Below, in pieces: positions 17,276 to 26,637 of a stretch of DNA of 64,000 bases. The notes under the pieces were generated by a model that did no database searches, was not told the origin of the DNA, and saw only the letters and a program-made list of their open reading frames with translations. Each line of letters starts with the position of its first letter. Position 1 is the stretch's first letter. Origin of the DNA: Chitinimonas koreensis. GTDB lineage: Bacteria > Pseudomonadota > Gammaproteobacteria > Burkholderiales > Chitinimonadaceae. The DNA lies in assembly GCF_014353015.1 (NCBI RefSeq), contig NZ_CP060704.1, positions 1,761,001 to 1,825,000 of the forward strand, in the 5' to 3' direction. The position numbers and the translations under genes are program-made.

Positions 17276-18169
17276 TCAGTTCCCGTTGCGGCCGCCGTCG
17301 GCGCCGAAGAATTCACGCATCAGGAAGGCCTCGAGCCCGGCGTTGTCCTCCAGCCGGGCCGACAGCACCACCACCCGGCCCAGCCGGTGCGAATCCCAAT
17401 TGAAGTCGCCGCTGTAGTAGCGCCGGATCAGCTGGATCATGCGCTGCACGATGGCCAGGTCGATGTCGCCGCCCGGCGCGACCTCGACCTCGATCAGTTC
17501 GCGCCGCGAATTGCTGAAGCCGCCGGTCCAGCCGCGGAAGGTGAACTGCGCGGTGCGCGCGCCCTTGCTGACGATCTGGAACACGCCGCTGGCGCCGTCC
17601 TGCTGCAGGTTGCGCATGATCTTGGCGGTGCGGCTCTCGGCCGTCACCGCGGCCGGCGGCGGCGGTTCGGGCGCCAGGCCCAACTGGCGGTCGACCGCCG
17701 CGCGGCGTTCGCGTTCGGCTTCCATATAGGCGGCCAGGTCGCTGGCCGGCGGCTTGGCCACCGGCGCCGGCGTCGGTTCGGCGGGCTTGACGGTGATGCT
17801 GCGCTGCGGGTGCGGCACCGGCTCGGCCGGATGGATCGCCCGCGGGTTGGCCGGCTGGCGCGGCTGCGGCGCCGGCCGCGGCCTAGGCTTCTCGGCCTTT
17901 TCCTGCTTGCTCGGCAGGTCGAGCAGGGTCAGCGGGCTCAGGTTCACCTCGACCTCGTTGCGGCGCGGCAAGGGCTGGCCGTTGTTCAGGTTGGGCCGGG
18001 TGAGGGGGATGAACAGCAGCAGGTGTACCAGCAGCACGACGCCGGCGCCGACCAGGCTGCGCTGGCGGATGGTGATGACCGGTTCGACCCGCCGCCAGTG
18101 CGGCAGCCGCCAGGGCAGGACGGGCGGGCGGGGTCGGCGGTGAGGCTCTGCATGGGGATGTCGTTCCAT
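17276..18169 (-). CDS. Proline-rich single-span membrane protein, TonB-like architecture
   Basis: A 297-aa protein from the ATG at 18169. A basic N-terminus is followed by one membrane span (about 38-58, LVGAGVVLLVHLLLFIPL). A Pro/Lys/Arg-rich stretch of roughly 60 residues comes next, then a C-terminal domain of about 130 residues that is not a recognisable TonB C-terminal domain. The layout resembles TonB or TolA energy transducers or DUF5930-like proteins, but no ExbB/ExbD genes are near. The open frame continues to 18355 without ribosome-site support. Function unassigned. Confidence 0.6.
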   Translation of the reverse strand: MERHPHAEPHRRPRPPVLPWRLPHWRRVEPVITIRQRSLVGAGVVLLVHLLLFIPLTRPNLNNGQPLPRRNEVEVNLSPLTLLDLPSKQEKAEKPRPRPAPQPRQPANPRAIHPAEPVPHPQRSITVKPAEPTPAPVAKPPASDLAAYMEAERERRAAVDRQLGLAPEPPPPAAVTAESRTAKIMRNLQQDGASGVFQIVSKGARTAQFTFRGWTGGFSNSRRELIEVEVAPGGDIDLAIVQRMIQLIRRYYSGDFNWDSHRLGRVVVLSARLEDNAGLEAFLMREFFGADGGRNGN

Positions 18170-18644
18170 CGCGTCGCGGGTGCGCCGCGGGCCGGCCCGG
18201 CGGTGCCGGACCAGGCAATCGGAGCGGGGAGGGGGGAATAAGTTTCGCTCACGGCGGCGGTCGGGCTGGCGGGTCGGTGCGGATGGACGAGGCGCGGTAT
18301 TTTGCACTGCGCCATGCCGGCCTGGATAGGCGAGCGGGGCGCCGGAGCCGGTCATTTACACTCGGTTTACATCTGGCCGTTCGGAAACTCCGAACAATTG
18401 CGCTGGCGCGCGTCAGCGCGGTTCCTCCGCGGCGGCCAGGACGGACGAGGGGGATAAATCCGTAAGGAATCACTCGAGTACCGCTGTAGGTTGGCGCCCG
18501 GCTTTGCCGGGTGCGAGCCGATCGTCGAAATCCTGATTTGTTCGACGATTCCTTTGGTGTCCGCCCGGCCAGCTTCTACGATCAAGCCGGGCCGGCGCAC
18601 CGACCGGCGCGAACGACGAGACGAACCCCACGGAGGAAACCCCC
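18170..18644. other. Gene-free intergenic region with a partial dispersed repeat
   Basis: A divergent spacer of 475 nt between the TonB-like gene and the deaminase gene. It holds a short piece of the dispersed repeat tail, GCGCCCGGCTTTGCCGGGTG near 18496, which forms a hairpin. GGAGGAAA just before 18645 is the ribosome site of the deaminase. No convincing gene is seen; short open frames lack ribosome sites. Confidence 0.6.
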
Positions 18645-20147
18645 ATGACCCAGCGATTCGGGTTGGCCGCCTGCCTGGCCGCCGCGCTGCTCGGCGCCGC
18701 CGCCACGGCGCAGGCGGACGAGCGCGGCAAGGCGCAGCAGCGGCGCGACTACCAGGCCACCCGCGCCTATTACGCCCGGCTGATCGCCGGCACGCCGCAA
18801 CTGGCCGAACTGACCCTGTTCACCACCCGGCTGCCCAAGGGCGGCGACATCCACCACCACTACACCGGCGCGCTCTACGTCGAGACCTACCTCGACTGGG
18901 TCGACAAGCAGGGCTTCTGCGTCTACCGCGCCACGCTGCGCATCGAAACCAGGCCGCCGGCCGGCGAGCCGGGCAAGGACTGCCTGACGGCCGCCGCGGT
19001 GCGCGCCGACAACGCGCTCTACCGCAACGTGCTCAAGCGCTGGTCGGACAAGGATTTCGACAACCACTACCACGAGCAGCCGGCGCCCGATCAGCAGTTC
19101 TTCGACACCTTCGGCTATTTCGGCCCGGCCGCCGGCTACAAGCCGAACGAAGGTCTGCAGCTGCTGCGCCAGCGCGCCAAGGCCGAGAACCTGCAATACC
19201 TCGAGACCATGCTCGGCGGCGCACCGACGCTGGACAAGCCGGCGCCGGGCGAGGCGCCGCCGGCGGCCGCCAGCCGGCTCGACGCGCTGGCGCCCGACGC
19301 CGGCGACGCGGCGGTCGACGCCGCGCTCGGCGAGCTGGCCGCCTACCTGGACCAGGATGCGCGCACCCAGCAGAAGCTCGCCGCTTACAAGTCCGACCTG
19401 GCCGGCTACGCCCAGGGCATCGACGACGCCGACTTCACGCTGCGGCTGCAGGCCTACACCTCGCGCAACAACCCGCCCTCGACGGTGTTCTCCGGCCTCT
19501 ACACCGGCTTCGCGGCGGCGCAGGGCAATCCGCTGATCGTCGGCGTCAACATCGTCGGGCCCGAGAACGGCGTGGTGGCGATGCGCGACTACGGTCTGCA
19601 CATGCGGATGTTCCGCTTCCTCAAGAAGCGCTGGCCGGACACGCACCTGTCGCTGCACGCCGGCGAGCTGGCGCTCGGCATGGTGCCGCCCGAGGGCCTG
19701 CAGAACCATATCCGCGACGCGGTCGAGATCGCCGGCGCCGAGCGCATCGGCCACGGCATCGACGTGGTGCACGAGGCCGACGCGGCCGGCCTGCTGCAAC
19801 TGCTGAAGCGGCGCAACGTGGCGATCGAGATCAACCTGAGCAGCAACGCCTTCATCCTCGGCATCGCCCGCGAAGCGCACCCGCTGACGGTCTACCGCCG
19901 CCACGGCGTGCCGATGGTGATCTCGACCGACGACGCCGGCGTCTCGCGCAACAACCTCAGCGGCGAATACCTGCTGTTCGCCAGCCGCTACAAGCCGAGC
20001 TACGACGAGCTCAAGCAGGTGGTCTACGCCAGCATCCGCCATGCCTTCCTGGCTCCGGCCGACCGCGCCGAGCAACTGCGCCGGCTCGACGCGCGCTTCG
20101 CCCGGTTCGAGGCGGAGATCGCGGCGATGAGCCGGCGGTTGAAGTAG
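18645..20147 (+). CDS. Exported adenosine deaminase-family protein
   Basis: A 500-aa metal-dependent deaminase homologue with a signal peptide (residues 1-24, ending AQA-DE). Metal and catalytic motifs of the family are present: PKGGDIHHHYTGAL near 66-79, LHAGE near 342-346, RIGHGID near 367-373 and STDDAGV near 426-432. It is longer than cytosolic Ada (about 330 aa) and resembles the secreted ADGF-like or bacterial periplasmic enzymes. It probably deaminates adenosine or a related purine outside the cytoplasm. The ribosome site is GGAGGAAA. Substrate specificity is inference. Confidence 0.82.
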   Translation: MTQRFGLAACLAAALLGAAATAQADERGKAQQRRDYQATRAYYARLIAGTPQLAELTLFTTRLPKGGDIHHHYTGALYVETYLDWVDKQGFCVYRATLRIETRPPAGEPGKDCLTAAAVRADNALYRNVLKRWSDKDFDNHYHEQPAPDQQFFDTFGYFGPAAGYKPNEGLQLLRQRAKAENLQYLETMLGGAPTLDKPAPGEAPPAAASRLDALAPDAGDAAVDAALGELAAYLDQDARTQQKLAAYKSDLAGYAQGIDDADFTLRLQAYTSRNNPPSTVFSGLYTGFAAAQGNPLIVGVNIVGPENGVVAMRDYGLHMRMFRFLKKRWPDTHLSLHAGELALGMVPPEGLQNHIRDAVEIAGAERIGHGIDVVHEADAAGLLQLLKRRNVAIEINLSSNAFILGIAREAHPLTVYRRHGVPMVISTDDAGVSRNNLSGEYLLFASRYKPSYDELKQVVYASIRHAFLAPADRAEQLRRLDARFARFEAEIAAMSRRLK

Positions 20148-20189
20148 GGCGGCAAGTCGACGTCCGAGCGAGGTGAAACGGGCTGACGC

Positions 20190-20235
20190 CGTGACCCCAT
20201 CCCCACCCCGGCCTCCCCTTGAAGGGGAGGGAGCA
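20190..20235. repeat. CCCCATCCCC / CTCCCCTTGAAGGGGAGGG palindrome, single copy
   Basis: The core CTCCCCTTGAAGGGGAGG is a perfect palindrome preceded by GACCCCATCCCC. The same core is the centre of the larger inverted elements at 23294 and 40205. It lies 3' of the deaminase gene and may act as a terminator. Confidence 0.75.
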
Positions 20236-20278
20236 GGGCGCGCCAGGTTCCGCATTCAGGCCGCCGAACGGAGGATGT

Positions 20279-20300
20279 TCGCGGCTGAAGCCGCTCCTAC
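20279..20300. repeat. Single REP arm
   Basis: One arm with core CGCGGCTGAAGCCGCTCC without its partner. It still forms a hairpin. Confidence 0.8.
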
Positions 20301-20333
20301 ATCCGTGGTTTGCTGATGCCGGGTGCAGATGTC

Positions 20334-20417
20334 AGAGACCAAAGACCAAAGACCAAAGACCAAAGACCAGAGACCAGAGACCAGAGACCAGAGATCAGAG
20401 ACCAGAGATCAGAGATC
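20334..20417. repeat. Heptamer array, 12 units
   Basis: Twelve consecutive 7-bp units: AGAGACC, four AAAGACC, three AGAGACC, then AGAGATC and AGAGACC variants. The order of variants suggests expansion from the left by duplication of whole units. No spacers between units, so not a CRISPR. No gene is open across it in a meaningful way. Confidence 0.9.
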
Positions 20418-20478
20418 AGATGACTGGTGCCTGGGTGTTCAGGGCCGATATGCGCGGAGGGTTGAAGGGTTCACTGAC

Positions 20479-20640
20479 GAGCGCCAGCGAGGCTCCCTCT
20501 GGACCACCCCACGAAGTCTGCGACTTCGCGGGGACCCCGGGGCGGCGAGGGCGGGGGAGTAGGGGTGGATCAGGGGAGCCGGCGCCGGTTCAGCATTCAC
20601 CGAATGCAAAGCGCCCGGCTTTGCCGGGCGCCTGCTCCAA
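20479..20640. repeat. Dispersed repeat copy with internal hairpin
   Basis: Shares GCGAGGCTCCCT, GGCGAGGGCGGGGGAGT and GGGGTGGATCA with the 1.7-2.2 kb block and 58.6 kb copy, ending in GCGCCCGGCTTTGCCGGGCG. An extra hairpin near 20509-20536 (CGAAGTCTGCGACTTCGCGG) is absent from the 2 kb copies. Together with the repeats above, this fills the 20148-20655 gap; no gene is seen there. Confidence 0.75.
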
Positions 20641-20655
20641 CGGTTCAGTGAGCCA

Positions 20656-21551
20656 CTAACGTACGGCAGCCAACCGGCGACTCACATCCAGCGCCCGGTA
20701 CAGCAAGTTGGCCCGGTCGGCGCTCGCCGCCCGCCGCGGCCAGCGCCGCATGGCTGCGGCGAGCTGGTCGAAGGCCACGCTGGCCTCGCTGTTGGGGAAG
20801 GTCTGGATCACCGGTTGGCCGAGCCGGTCGGCGCGCGCCAGCGGTTCGTCCTCGGGCACGAAGCCGATCAGCTTGAGCTTGACGTCGAGGTAGCGGCTGG
20901 CCACTTCCTTGACCCGCTTGAACAGCGCCATCGCGGTTTCCAGCGTGCGCACCCGGTTGGCCAGCAGGCGGAAGTCGCGCCGGCCGTATTCGGTGTGCAG
21001 CCGCTTGATCGCGGCATAGGCGGCGGTGATCGATTCGCCCGACGGGGTGATCACCACCACCACGTCGTCGGCCGACAGCGCCAGGCTCGGCGCGTGGTCG
21101 TCGGCCACCGGCCGCGCATCGATCAGCACCCAGTCGATGCGGGCGACCAGCGAGTCGTATTCGTCGGCCAACTGCTCGGCCCGGCCGGCGGCAGGAAGCC
21201 GGCCGGCGCGGCGCCGGGCCGCACCGGCATCAGCTCGAAGCCGGGCGCGGCCAGCAGCAGTTCGTCGAGCCGCACCTCGCGCGCGCAGGCGTGTTCGAAG
21301 GCGTAGCGCTGGCGCAGCTGCAGCCGGTTGATCGCGTTGCGGCGGCTGTCATCCTCGTCCAGCAGCAGCACGCGCTGGTCGGTGGCGCCGATGGCGGCGG
21401 CCAGGTTCAGCGACAGCGTGGTCACGCCGGTGCCGCTGCCGCCGGTCAGCGCCACCGCGCGGCCGCCGGGGCCGCCCACCAGCCGGCGCAGGCTGGCGGC
21501 CTGGTCGCTGGCGACGGTGGCGACGGAGTTGGCGAATCGGTCCACGATCAT
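20656..21551 (-). pseudogene. flhG: Flagellar number regulator FlhG/FleN, frameshifted as sequenced
   Basis: A MinD/ParA-type regulator that limits flagellar number with FlhF. The N-terminal part (21551 down to about 21190) begins MIVDRFANSV; the C-terminal part is in another frame (EQLADEYDSLVARIDWVLID to the end). The switch lies in the GC-rich stretch 21175-21200; one added base gives 298 aa. The P-loop reads GGSGTGVTTL, without the usual Lys residues of GGKGGVGKT. The start ATG overlaps the stop expected for flhF. A sequencing contraction is favoured over a pseudogene. Confidence 0.82.
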
Positions 21552-23262
21552 CCCCGGCGGCCTCGCGCCAGGAGAAGTCGAGCGAAGGCGCCTGCGCTCC
21601 CATGAACAGCGGGTATTCCTCGTGCTTGAGCCGGTAGGCCGGCGCCTCGGGCGGCGTCTTGAACACCCGGTCGACCAGGTAGAGGCTGCTGGCCATGTGC
21701 AGGTCCTCGGGCACGCGCTGGCCGTTGGTGATGTAGTACAGCGGCAGCTTGTAGCGAATGATCACGTCGAGCCCGCTGCCGAGCGAGAAGGCCTCGTCGG
21801 TCTTGGTGAAGATGCAGCCCGACAGCCCCTCGCCGTGGTAGCGCCGCACCACGTCGTCCAGCGTGGTGCCCTGGGCGTTGGCGCTGAGCAGCAGCAGCCG
21901 CTTGACCGGCGTGGTCTGGCCGGCCAGCAGGGCGATCTGCTCGACCACGCGCTGGTCGCGCTGGCTCATGCCGACGGTGTCGATCAGCACCATGTGGCGG
22001 TTGCGCAGGTCGGCCAGCGTCTGCGCCAGGTCGGTCTCGTCGGTGACGGCGTAGACCGGCACGCCGAGGATCTTGCCGTAGATGCGCAGCTGGTCCTGTG
22101 CGCCGATCCGGTAGCCGTCGGTGGTGATCAGCGCGACGCGGGCGGCGCCGTGCTTGAGCGTGGCGCGGGCGGCCAGCTTGGCCACGGTGGTGGTCTTGCC
22201 GACGCCGGTCGGGCCGACCAGTGCGTAGACGCCGCCGGCCTCGACGATGTCGGCGCCGGGGCCGACCGTGGGCAGGTTGTGCTGCAGCGCGGTACGGGCC
22301 CATTTCATGCCGCGCTCGGTGCTGTAGCCGGCCGGCATGTGCTCGACGATCTGGCGGCTCAGCGCCGGGCTGAAGCCGACCGACAGCAGCCGCCGCAGCA
22401 CTTCGAGCCGTTCGGGCGCGTGGCGCTTCAGCTCGTTCCAGGCCAGGCCCGCCAGCTGGCCTTCGAGCAGGCTGCGCAAGAGCTTGATCTCGCCCGAGAT
22501 GTCCTCGACCTCCTGGCTGATGCTGTCGATCTTGCGACCCTGTTCGGCCGCTTCCGGCCGCATGGGCGCCGGCGCCTCGGCCGGGCGGGCCGGCTCGGCG
22601 CGGACGGTTTCGACCAGCAGCGGCGGCTCGGCGGCGCGCGGCGCCTCGGCCATCGGCTGGGCCTGCGGCAGCGCCGCCGGCGGGATGCCGAGCGTGGGTT
22701 CGAGCCGCTGGCCGGCGGGTGGCGGCAGGTCTTCCTCGGGCGGCTCGTAGCGGTAGCGCGGGCTGAAACCGGGCGTGGCGGCCGGGCCGGGGTGGTCGTC
22801 CGGCAGCACGTCGCCGCCGACGCGCGGCGCCGCCATCATCATCGGCGCGCTCGGGCGCGGCGCGGCGGCGCGCGGAGCGGGCTGGCCCGGCGTGGCTTGG
22901 TTCTGTGCGCCCGGACGCGGTGCGGCCTGGCGCGGCGCGGCCGGTTGCGGCATCGGACGCACGTCGTCGAGCGTCGGCTCCTCGTCGTCGTCGAGCTCGG
23001 GCGGCAGCGCGTAGGTGCGCTGCACCGCCTTGTTGGCCGCGGCCGGCGCGCGCGGCGGCTGGGCGGCCGGGCGCGCGGCGGGCTTGGCCACGACGGCGCC
23101 GCCGGCCAGCGCGGCGACCTCGGTATCGGCGACCGCCATGATCTCGATATTGCCGTCCGGCAACTGCCGGTTCGACAGGATCAGGGCATCGGGCCCGAGC
23201 TCGTCGCGCACCTGCTTGAGCACTTCGCGCGTGGTGGCGCCGTGGAATTTCTTGACGACCAT
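21548..23262 (-). CDS. flhF: Flagellar SRP-like GTPase FlhF
   Basis: A polar flagellum placement GTPase, about 571 aa. The N-terminal B domain starts MVVKKFHGATTREVLKQV, a long Pro/Ala-rich linker covers about 60-230, and the SRP-type GTPase follows with GPTGVGKTTTVAKLAA, DTVGMSQRD and TKTDE. As sequenced the frame does not stop but runs on to 21349 through flhG. One more G in the GGGG run (CCCC at 21552-21555 on the plus strand) gives GGATGA, so flhF would end at 21548 with its TGA overlapping the flhG ATG. Ribosome site AAAGGAA. Confidence 0.88.
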
Positions 23263-23293
23263 GGTCGTGTTCCTTTGTGGTCGATCTACTTCG

Positions 23294-23478
23294 GTGAAAC
23301 GTGAAATGTGAAAGGTGAAACGTGACCCCCATCCCCTCCCAACCTCCCCTTGAAGGGGGGAGGGGCAGGGTGGTGCGGCCTCTGCCGTTTGAGGCCTCGC
23401 TGCGTTACTCCCTCCCCTTCAAGGGAGGGCCGGGGTGGGGATGGGGTTACGTTTCACCTTTCACCTTTCACGTTTCAC
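23294..23478. repeat. Composite inverted element with GTGAAAC-type heptamer arms
   Basis: The left arm has four heptamers, GTGAAAC, GTGAAAT, GTGAAAG, GTGAAAC (23294-23321). The right arm mirrors them as GTTTCAC, CTTTCAC, CTTTCAC, GTTTCAC (23451-23478). Inside each arm come CCCCATCCCC-type and CTCCCCTT/AAGGGGAGG sequences, also inverted. It lies between flhA and flhF, spacing genes that are normally close. Confidence 0.85.
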
Positions 23479-23484
23479 ATGTCT

Positions 23485-25560
23485 TCAAGCCGCCACCCGT
23501 CCGCCCAGCACCCCCACGATCCGGATCGTCTTGTTGTCCGGAATCTCGCTGTGCGAGAGCACCCGGAACTGCGGGATCGAGCGGCGCAGGAAGCGGCTCA
23601 GCAGCGGCCGCAGCTGGGCCGGCGTGATCAGCACGCTGTTCAGGCCCTGGTTTTCCATCTGTTCGGTAAGTTGGCTGGCCTGCTGCAGGATGGTTTCCGC
23701 CAGGCCCGGCTCGAGCCCGCCGCCGCGGCCCTGGCTGGCCTGCAGCAGCACCTGTTCGAGCCCCGGGTCGAGCGCGATGACCTGCAGCTCGGTCTCGCCG
23801 GGGAACAGCTGGTGGACGATGGCCCGGCCCAGCCCGACGCGCACCGCCGAGGTCAGCTCGTCGACGTCGGCGGTCTTGTTCACGTGCTCGGCCAGCGTCT
23901 CCAGGATGGTGCGCATGTCGCGGATGTGCATGCCCTCGTCGAGCAGGCCCTGCAGCACCTTCTGCAGCACGTTCAGCGGCACCACCTTGGGCACGATGTC
24001 CTCGACCAGCTTGGGGAATTCCTTGGACAGGTGGTCGAGCAGCTGCTGCACCTCTTCGCGGCCGAGCAGTTCGGCGGCGTGGCCCTGCAGCAGGTTGGAG
24101 ATATGGGTGGCGACCACCGTGCTGGCGTCGACCACGGTGTAGCCGAGCGACTGCGCCTGTTCCTTCAGGTGGGCATCGATCCAGGTGGCCGGCAGGCCGA
24201 AGGTCGGGTCGGTGGTCGGCGTGCCGGGCAGCGGGCCGAGCACCCGGCCCGGGTTGATGGCGAGGAACTGGCCGAGGTAGGCCTCGCCCTCGCCGACGTC
24301 GACGCCCTTGAGCTGGATGCGGTAGGCGTTGGGCTTGAGCTCGAGGTTGTCGCGGATGTGGATCGGCGGCACCAGGAAGCCGAGCTCCTGGGCGATCTTC
24401 TTGCGGATGCCGCGGATGCGGCGCAGCAGCTCGCCGTCCTGGTTGCGGTCGACCAGCGGGATGATGCGGTAGCCGACCTCGAGGCCGACCGGGTCGACCG
24501 GCGCGACGTCGTGCCAGCCGACTTCCTGCATCTGCTGCTCCTGCGCCTGCTGGGCGGCCTGGGCCGCGGCCACCTGCTCGGGCGGGACTTCCTGCGCGCG
24601 CTCGCGGCTGCGCTTTTCGGTCCAGTAGGCGATGCTGGCGATGCCGGCCGCCATCATCAGGAAGGCGACGTGCGGCATGTTGGGAATCAGGCCGAACACG
24701 CCGATCACCGCGGCGGTGATGTAGAGCGTGGTCGGCTTGGAGAACAGCTGGCCCAGCAGCTGCTCGGACAGGTCGTTGTCGCCGACGCGCGAGACCACGA
24801 TGCCGGCCGCGGTCGAGATGATCAGCCCGGGGATCTGCGCCACCAGGCCGTCGCCGATCGACAGCAGGGTGTAGGTCTTGCCGGCCTGGGCGAAGGGCAT
24901 GTCGTGCGAGATCACGCCGACGATCATGCCGGCCACCAGGTTGATCACGATGATCAGGATGCCGGCCACCGCGTCGCCGCGGACGAACTTGGATGCACCG
25001 TCCATCGAGCCGAAGAAGTCGGCTTCTTGGGCGATCGTCTTGCGGCGGCGGCGCGCTTCTTCCTCGCCGATCAGGCCGGCGTTGAGGTCGGCGTCGATCG
25101 CCATCTGCTTGCCGGGCATGGCGTCGAGGGTGAAGCGGGCGCTCACTTCGGCGATCCGGCCTGCGCCCTTGGTGATCACCACGAAGTTGATGATGGTGAG
25201 GATGACGAACACCACGATGCCCACCGCGATGTTGCCGCCGATCAGGAAGTGGCCGAAGGCCTCGATCACCTTGCCGGCGGCCGCCTCGCCCTGGTTGCCG
25301 TTGGTGAGGATGATGCGGGTCGAGGCGACGTTGAGCGCCAGCCGCAGCAGGGTGGTCATCAGCAGCACCACCGGGAAGGCCGAGAAGTCGAGCGGTTCCT
25401 TGGTGTTGATCGACACCATCAGCACGATGATGGCGACCGCGATGTTGAAGGTGAAGAACAGATCGAGCAGGAACGGCGGCAGCGGCAGGATGAACAGCGT
25501 CAGCACCATCAGCACGAGGATGGGGCCGGCCAGCGAAGTCAGATTGAGACGAGAAAACAT
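23485..25560 (-). CDS. flhA: Flagellar type III export gate protein FlhA
   Basis: A 691-aa export gate component of the flagellar basal body. The N-terminal half holds about eight membrane spans, beginning LAGPILVLMVLTLFIL, with the conserved FHIPEP-type loop sequence (SARFTLDAMPGKQMAIDADL near 140-160). The C-terminal half is the cytosolic ring domain. It is on the same strand as flhF and flhG, but flhB, usually directly before it, lies 15 kb away. Confidence 0.95.
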   Translation of the reverse strand: MFSRLNLTSLAGPILVLMVLTLFILPLPPFLLDLFFTFNIAVAIIVLMVSINTKEPLDFSAFPVVLLMTTLLRLALNVASTRIILTNGNQGEAAAGKVIEAFGHFLIGGNIAVGIVVFVILTIINFVVITKGAGRIAEVSARFTLDAMPGKQMAIDADLNAGLIGEEEARRRRKTIAQEADFFGSMDGASKFVRGDAVAGILIIVINLVAGMIVGVISHDMPFAQAGKTYTLLSIGDGLVAQIPGLIISTAAGIVVSRVGDNDLSEQLLGQLFSKPTTLYITAAVIGVFGLIPNMPHVAFLMMAAGIASIAYWTEKRSRERAQEVPPEQVAAAQAAQQAQEQQMQEVGWHDVAPVDPVGLEVGYRIIPLVDRNQDGELLRRIRGIRKKIAQELGFLVPPIHIRDNLELKPNAYRIQLKGVDVGEGEAYLGQFLAINPGRVLGPLPGTPTTDPTFGLPATWIDAHLKEQAQSLGYTVVDASTVVATHISNLLQGHAAELLGREEVQQLLDHLSKEFPKLVEDIVPKVVPLNVLQKVLQGLLDEGMHIRDMRTILETLAEHVNKTADVDELTSAVRVGLGRAIVHQLFPGETELQVIALDPGLEQVLLQASQGRGGGLEPGLAETILQQASQLTEQMENQGLNSVLITPAQLRPLLSRFLRRSIPQFRVLSHSEIPDNKTIRIVGVLGGRVAA

Positions 25561-25769
25561 GGGGATGCGGCTGCCGCCTGAGTACGACTTGACAAAGCGG
25601 TTGCAAAAACCGCGCTTCTTCTTTGAATTATCTCATTTTTTTGGGTTTGTCACCTGCGGCGTGCAGTTTCGGGCGCGGCGTGGGCAAAAAGCCATGCCGG
25701 CGACGGCCGCGGCGGGACGAGCCGGCCGGCCGCGGCCGGGAGGCCGGGGAGTGCCTTCGGCGGGGCGGG

Positions 25770-26428
25770 CTAGGGGCCGGCAGCGGGCCGCTCAGGCCGC
25801 CGACCAGGTAGTCGTGCAGCGCCGGCGCCAGTTGTTCGACCGACTGCACCGAAGCCGGCCACAGCTGCGGGCTGTCCCAGTGCGCCAGGGTCTGCAGCAG
25901 GGTATTGAAGCCGAACACGACCCGCAGGCCCAGGCTCGCCGCGGGCACGTCGGGCCTGCTGGCGGCCAGCAGCGCGATGAGCCGGTGGGTCGCCGGGGTC
26001 AGCTCGCGGGTGATCAGCGGCAGGCCGTATTCGCCGGCGCTGCTGGCCACGCGCGAGACGAACTTCAGCTCGATCAGGCCGCTCGGGCGCGCCGCCATCG
26101 CCATCATCGGATCGAGCATGGCGGCGGCCAGCTCGGCCACCGGCACGGCGTCGGCCGGGTGGCGTTCCAGCAAGGCGTCCAGCCGCGCGCCGAGGGCCGC
26201 CACGTAGGGCTGCAGCGCCTGCAGCAGGCCGGCCTGCAACAGGCCCTCCATGCTGCCGAAGTGGTAGCTGATGGCCATCTGGTTGCGCGCGCCCGCGGCC
26301 TTGTTGATGACTCGGAAGGACAGGTTCTGCAGGCCGTGTTCCGCGATCAGCGGGATCGCGGCGTTGATCAACCTTTGCTGGGTTGATTGCGCATTGCGAT
26401 CGGCGGAGAGGTCGCTGGTCTGGGCCAA
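25770..26428 (-). CDS. TetR-family transcriptional regulator
   Basis: The HTH is clear (QRLINAAIPLIAEHGLQNLS, then NKAAGARNQMAISYHFGS), followed by a helical ligand domain ending near DYLVGGLSG. The start is uncertain: TTG at 26428 or TTG at 26509. As sequenced the frame runs on to 25628 with a Pro/Arg-rich tail that looks non-coding. One extra base in GGGG at 25773-25776 puts a stop at 25770, giving 219 aa, normal for TetR. A palindrome at 26561 between it and the chemoreceptor gene is a likely operator. Confidence 0.75.
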
Positions 26429-26560
26429 GGTGGATCGGATCCGGAAAGTGCAGGTCCGCAGGTCCGGACCGGTGATGCGAATGGCATCGGGGCCGACACT
26501 GTATAGCAAAGCCGATCGGCCGCAATCGTGGCTGACCCGCTGCCTGATGCACTCAAGATT

Positions 26561-26574
26561 AATACGTCCGTATT
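26561..26574. promoter_or_regulatory. Candidate TetR operator palindrome
   Basis: AATACGTCCGTATT is a perfect 6-bp inverted repeat around a 2-bp centre, in an AT-rich spacer between the TetR gene and the divergent chemoreceptor gene. Size and position fit TetR-type operators. Confidence 0.5.
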
Positions 26575-26637
26575 GAAATGTATTCCAGAGTTGGCTAATG
26601 TAGCCGGGATATTTTTTTGCCCCACCCGGACCGCTTC

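Noticed and set aside
20334..20417. Possible CRISPR array
   Set aside because: The units are 7 bp with no spacers and no cas genes are near.
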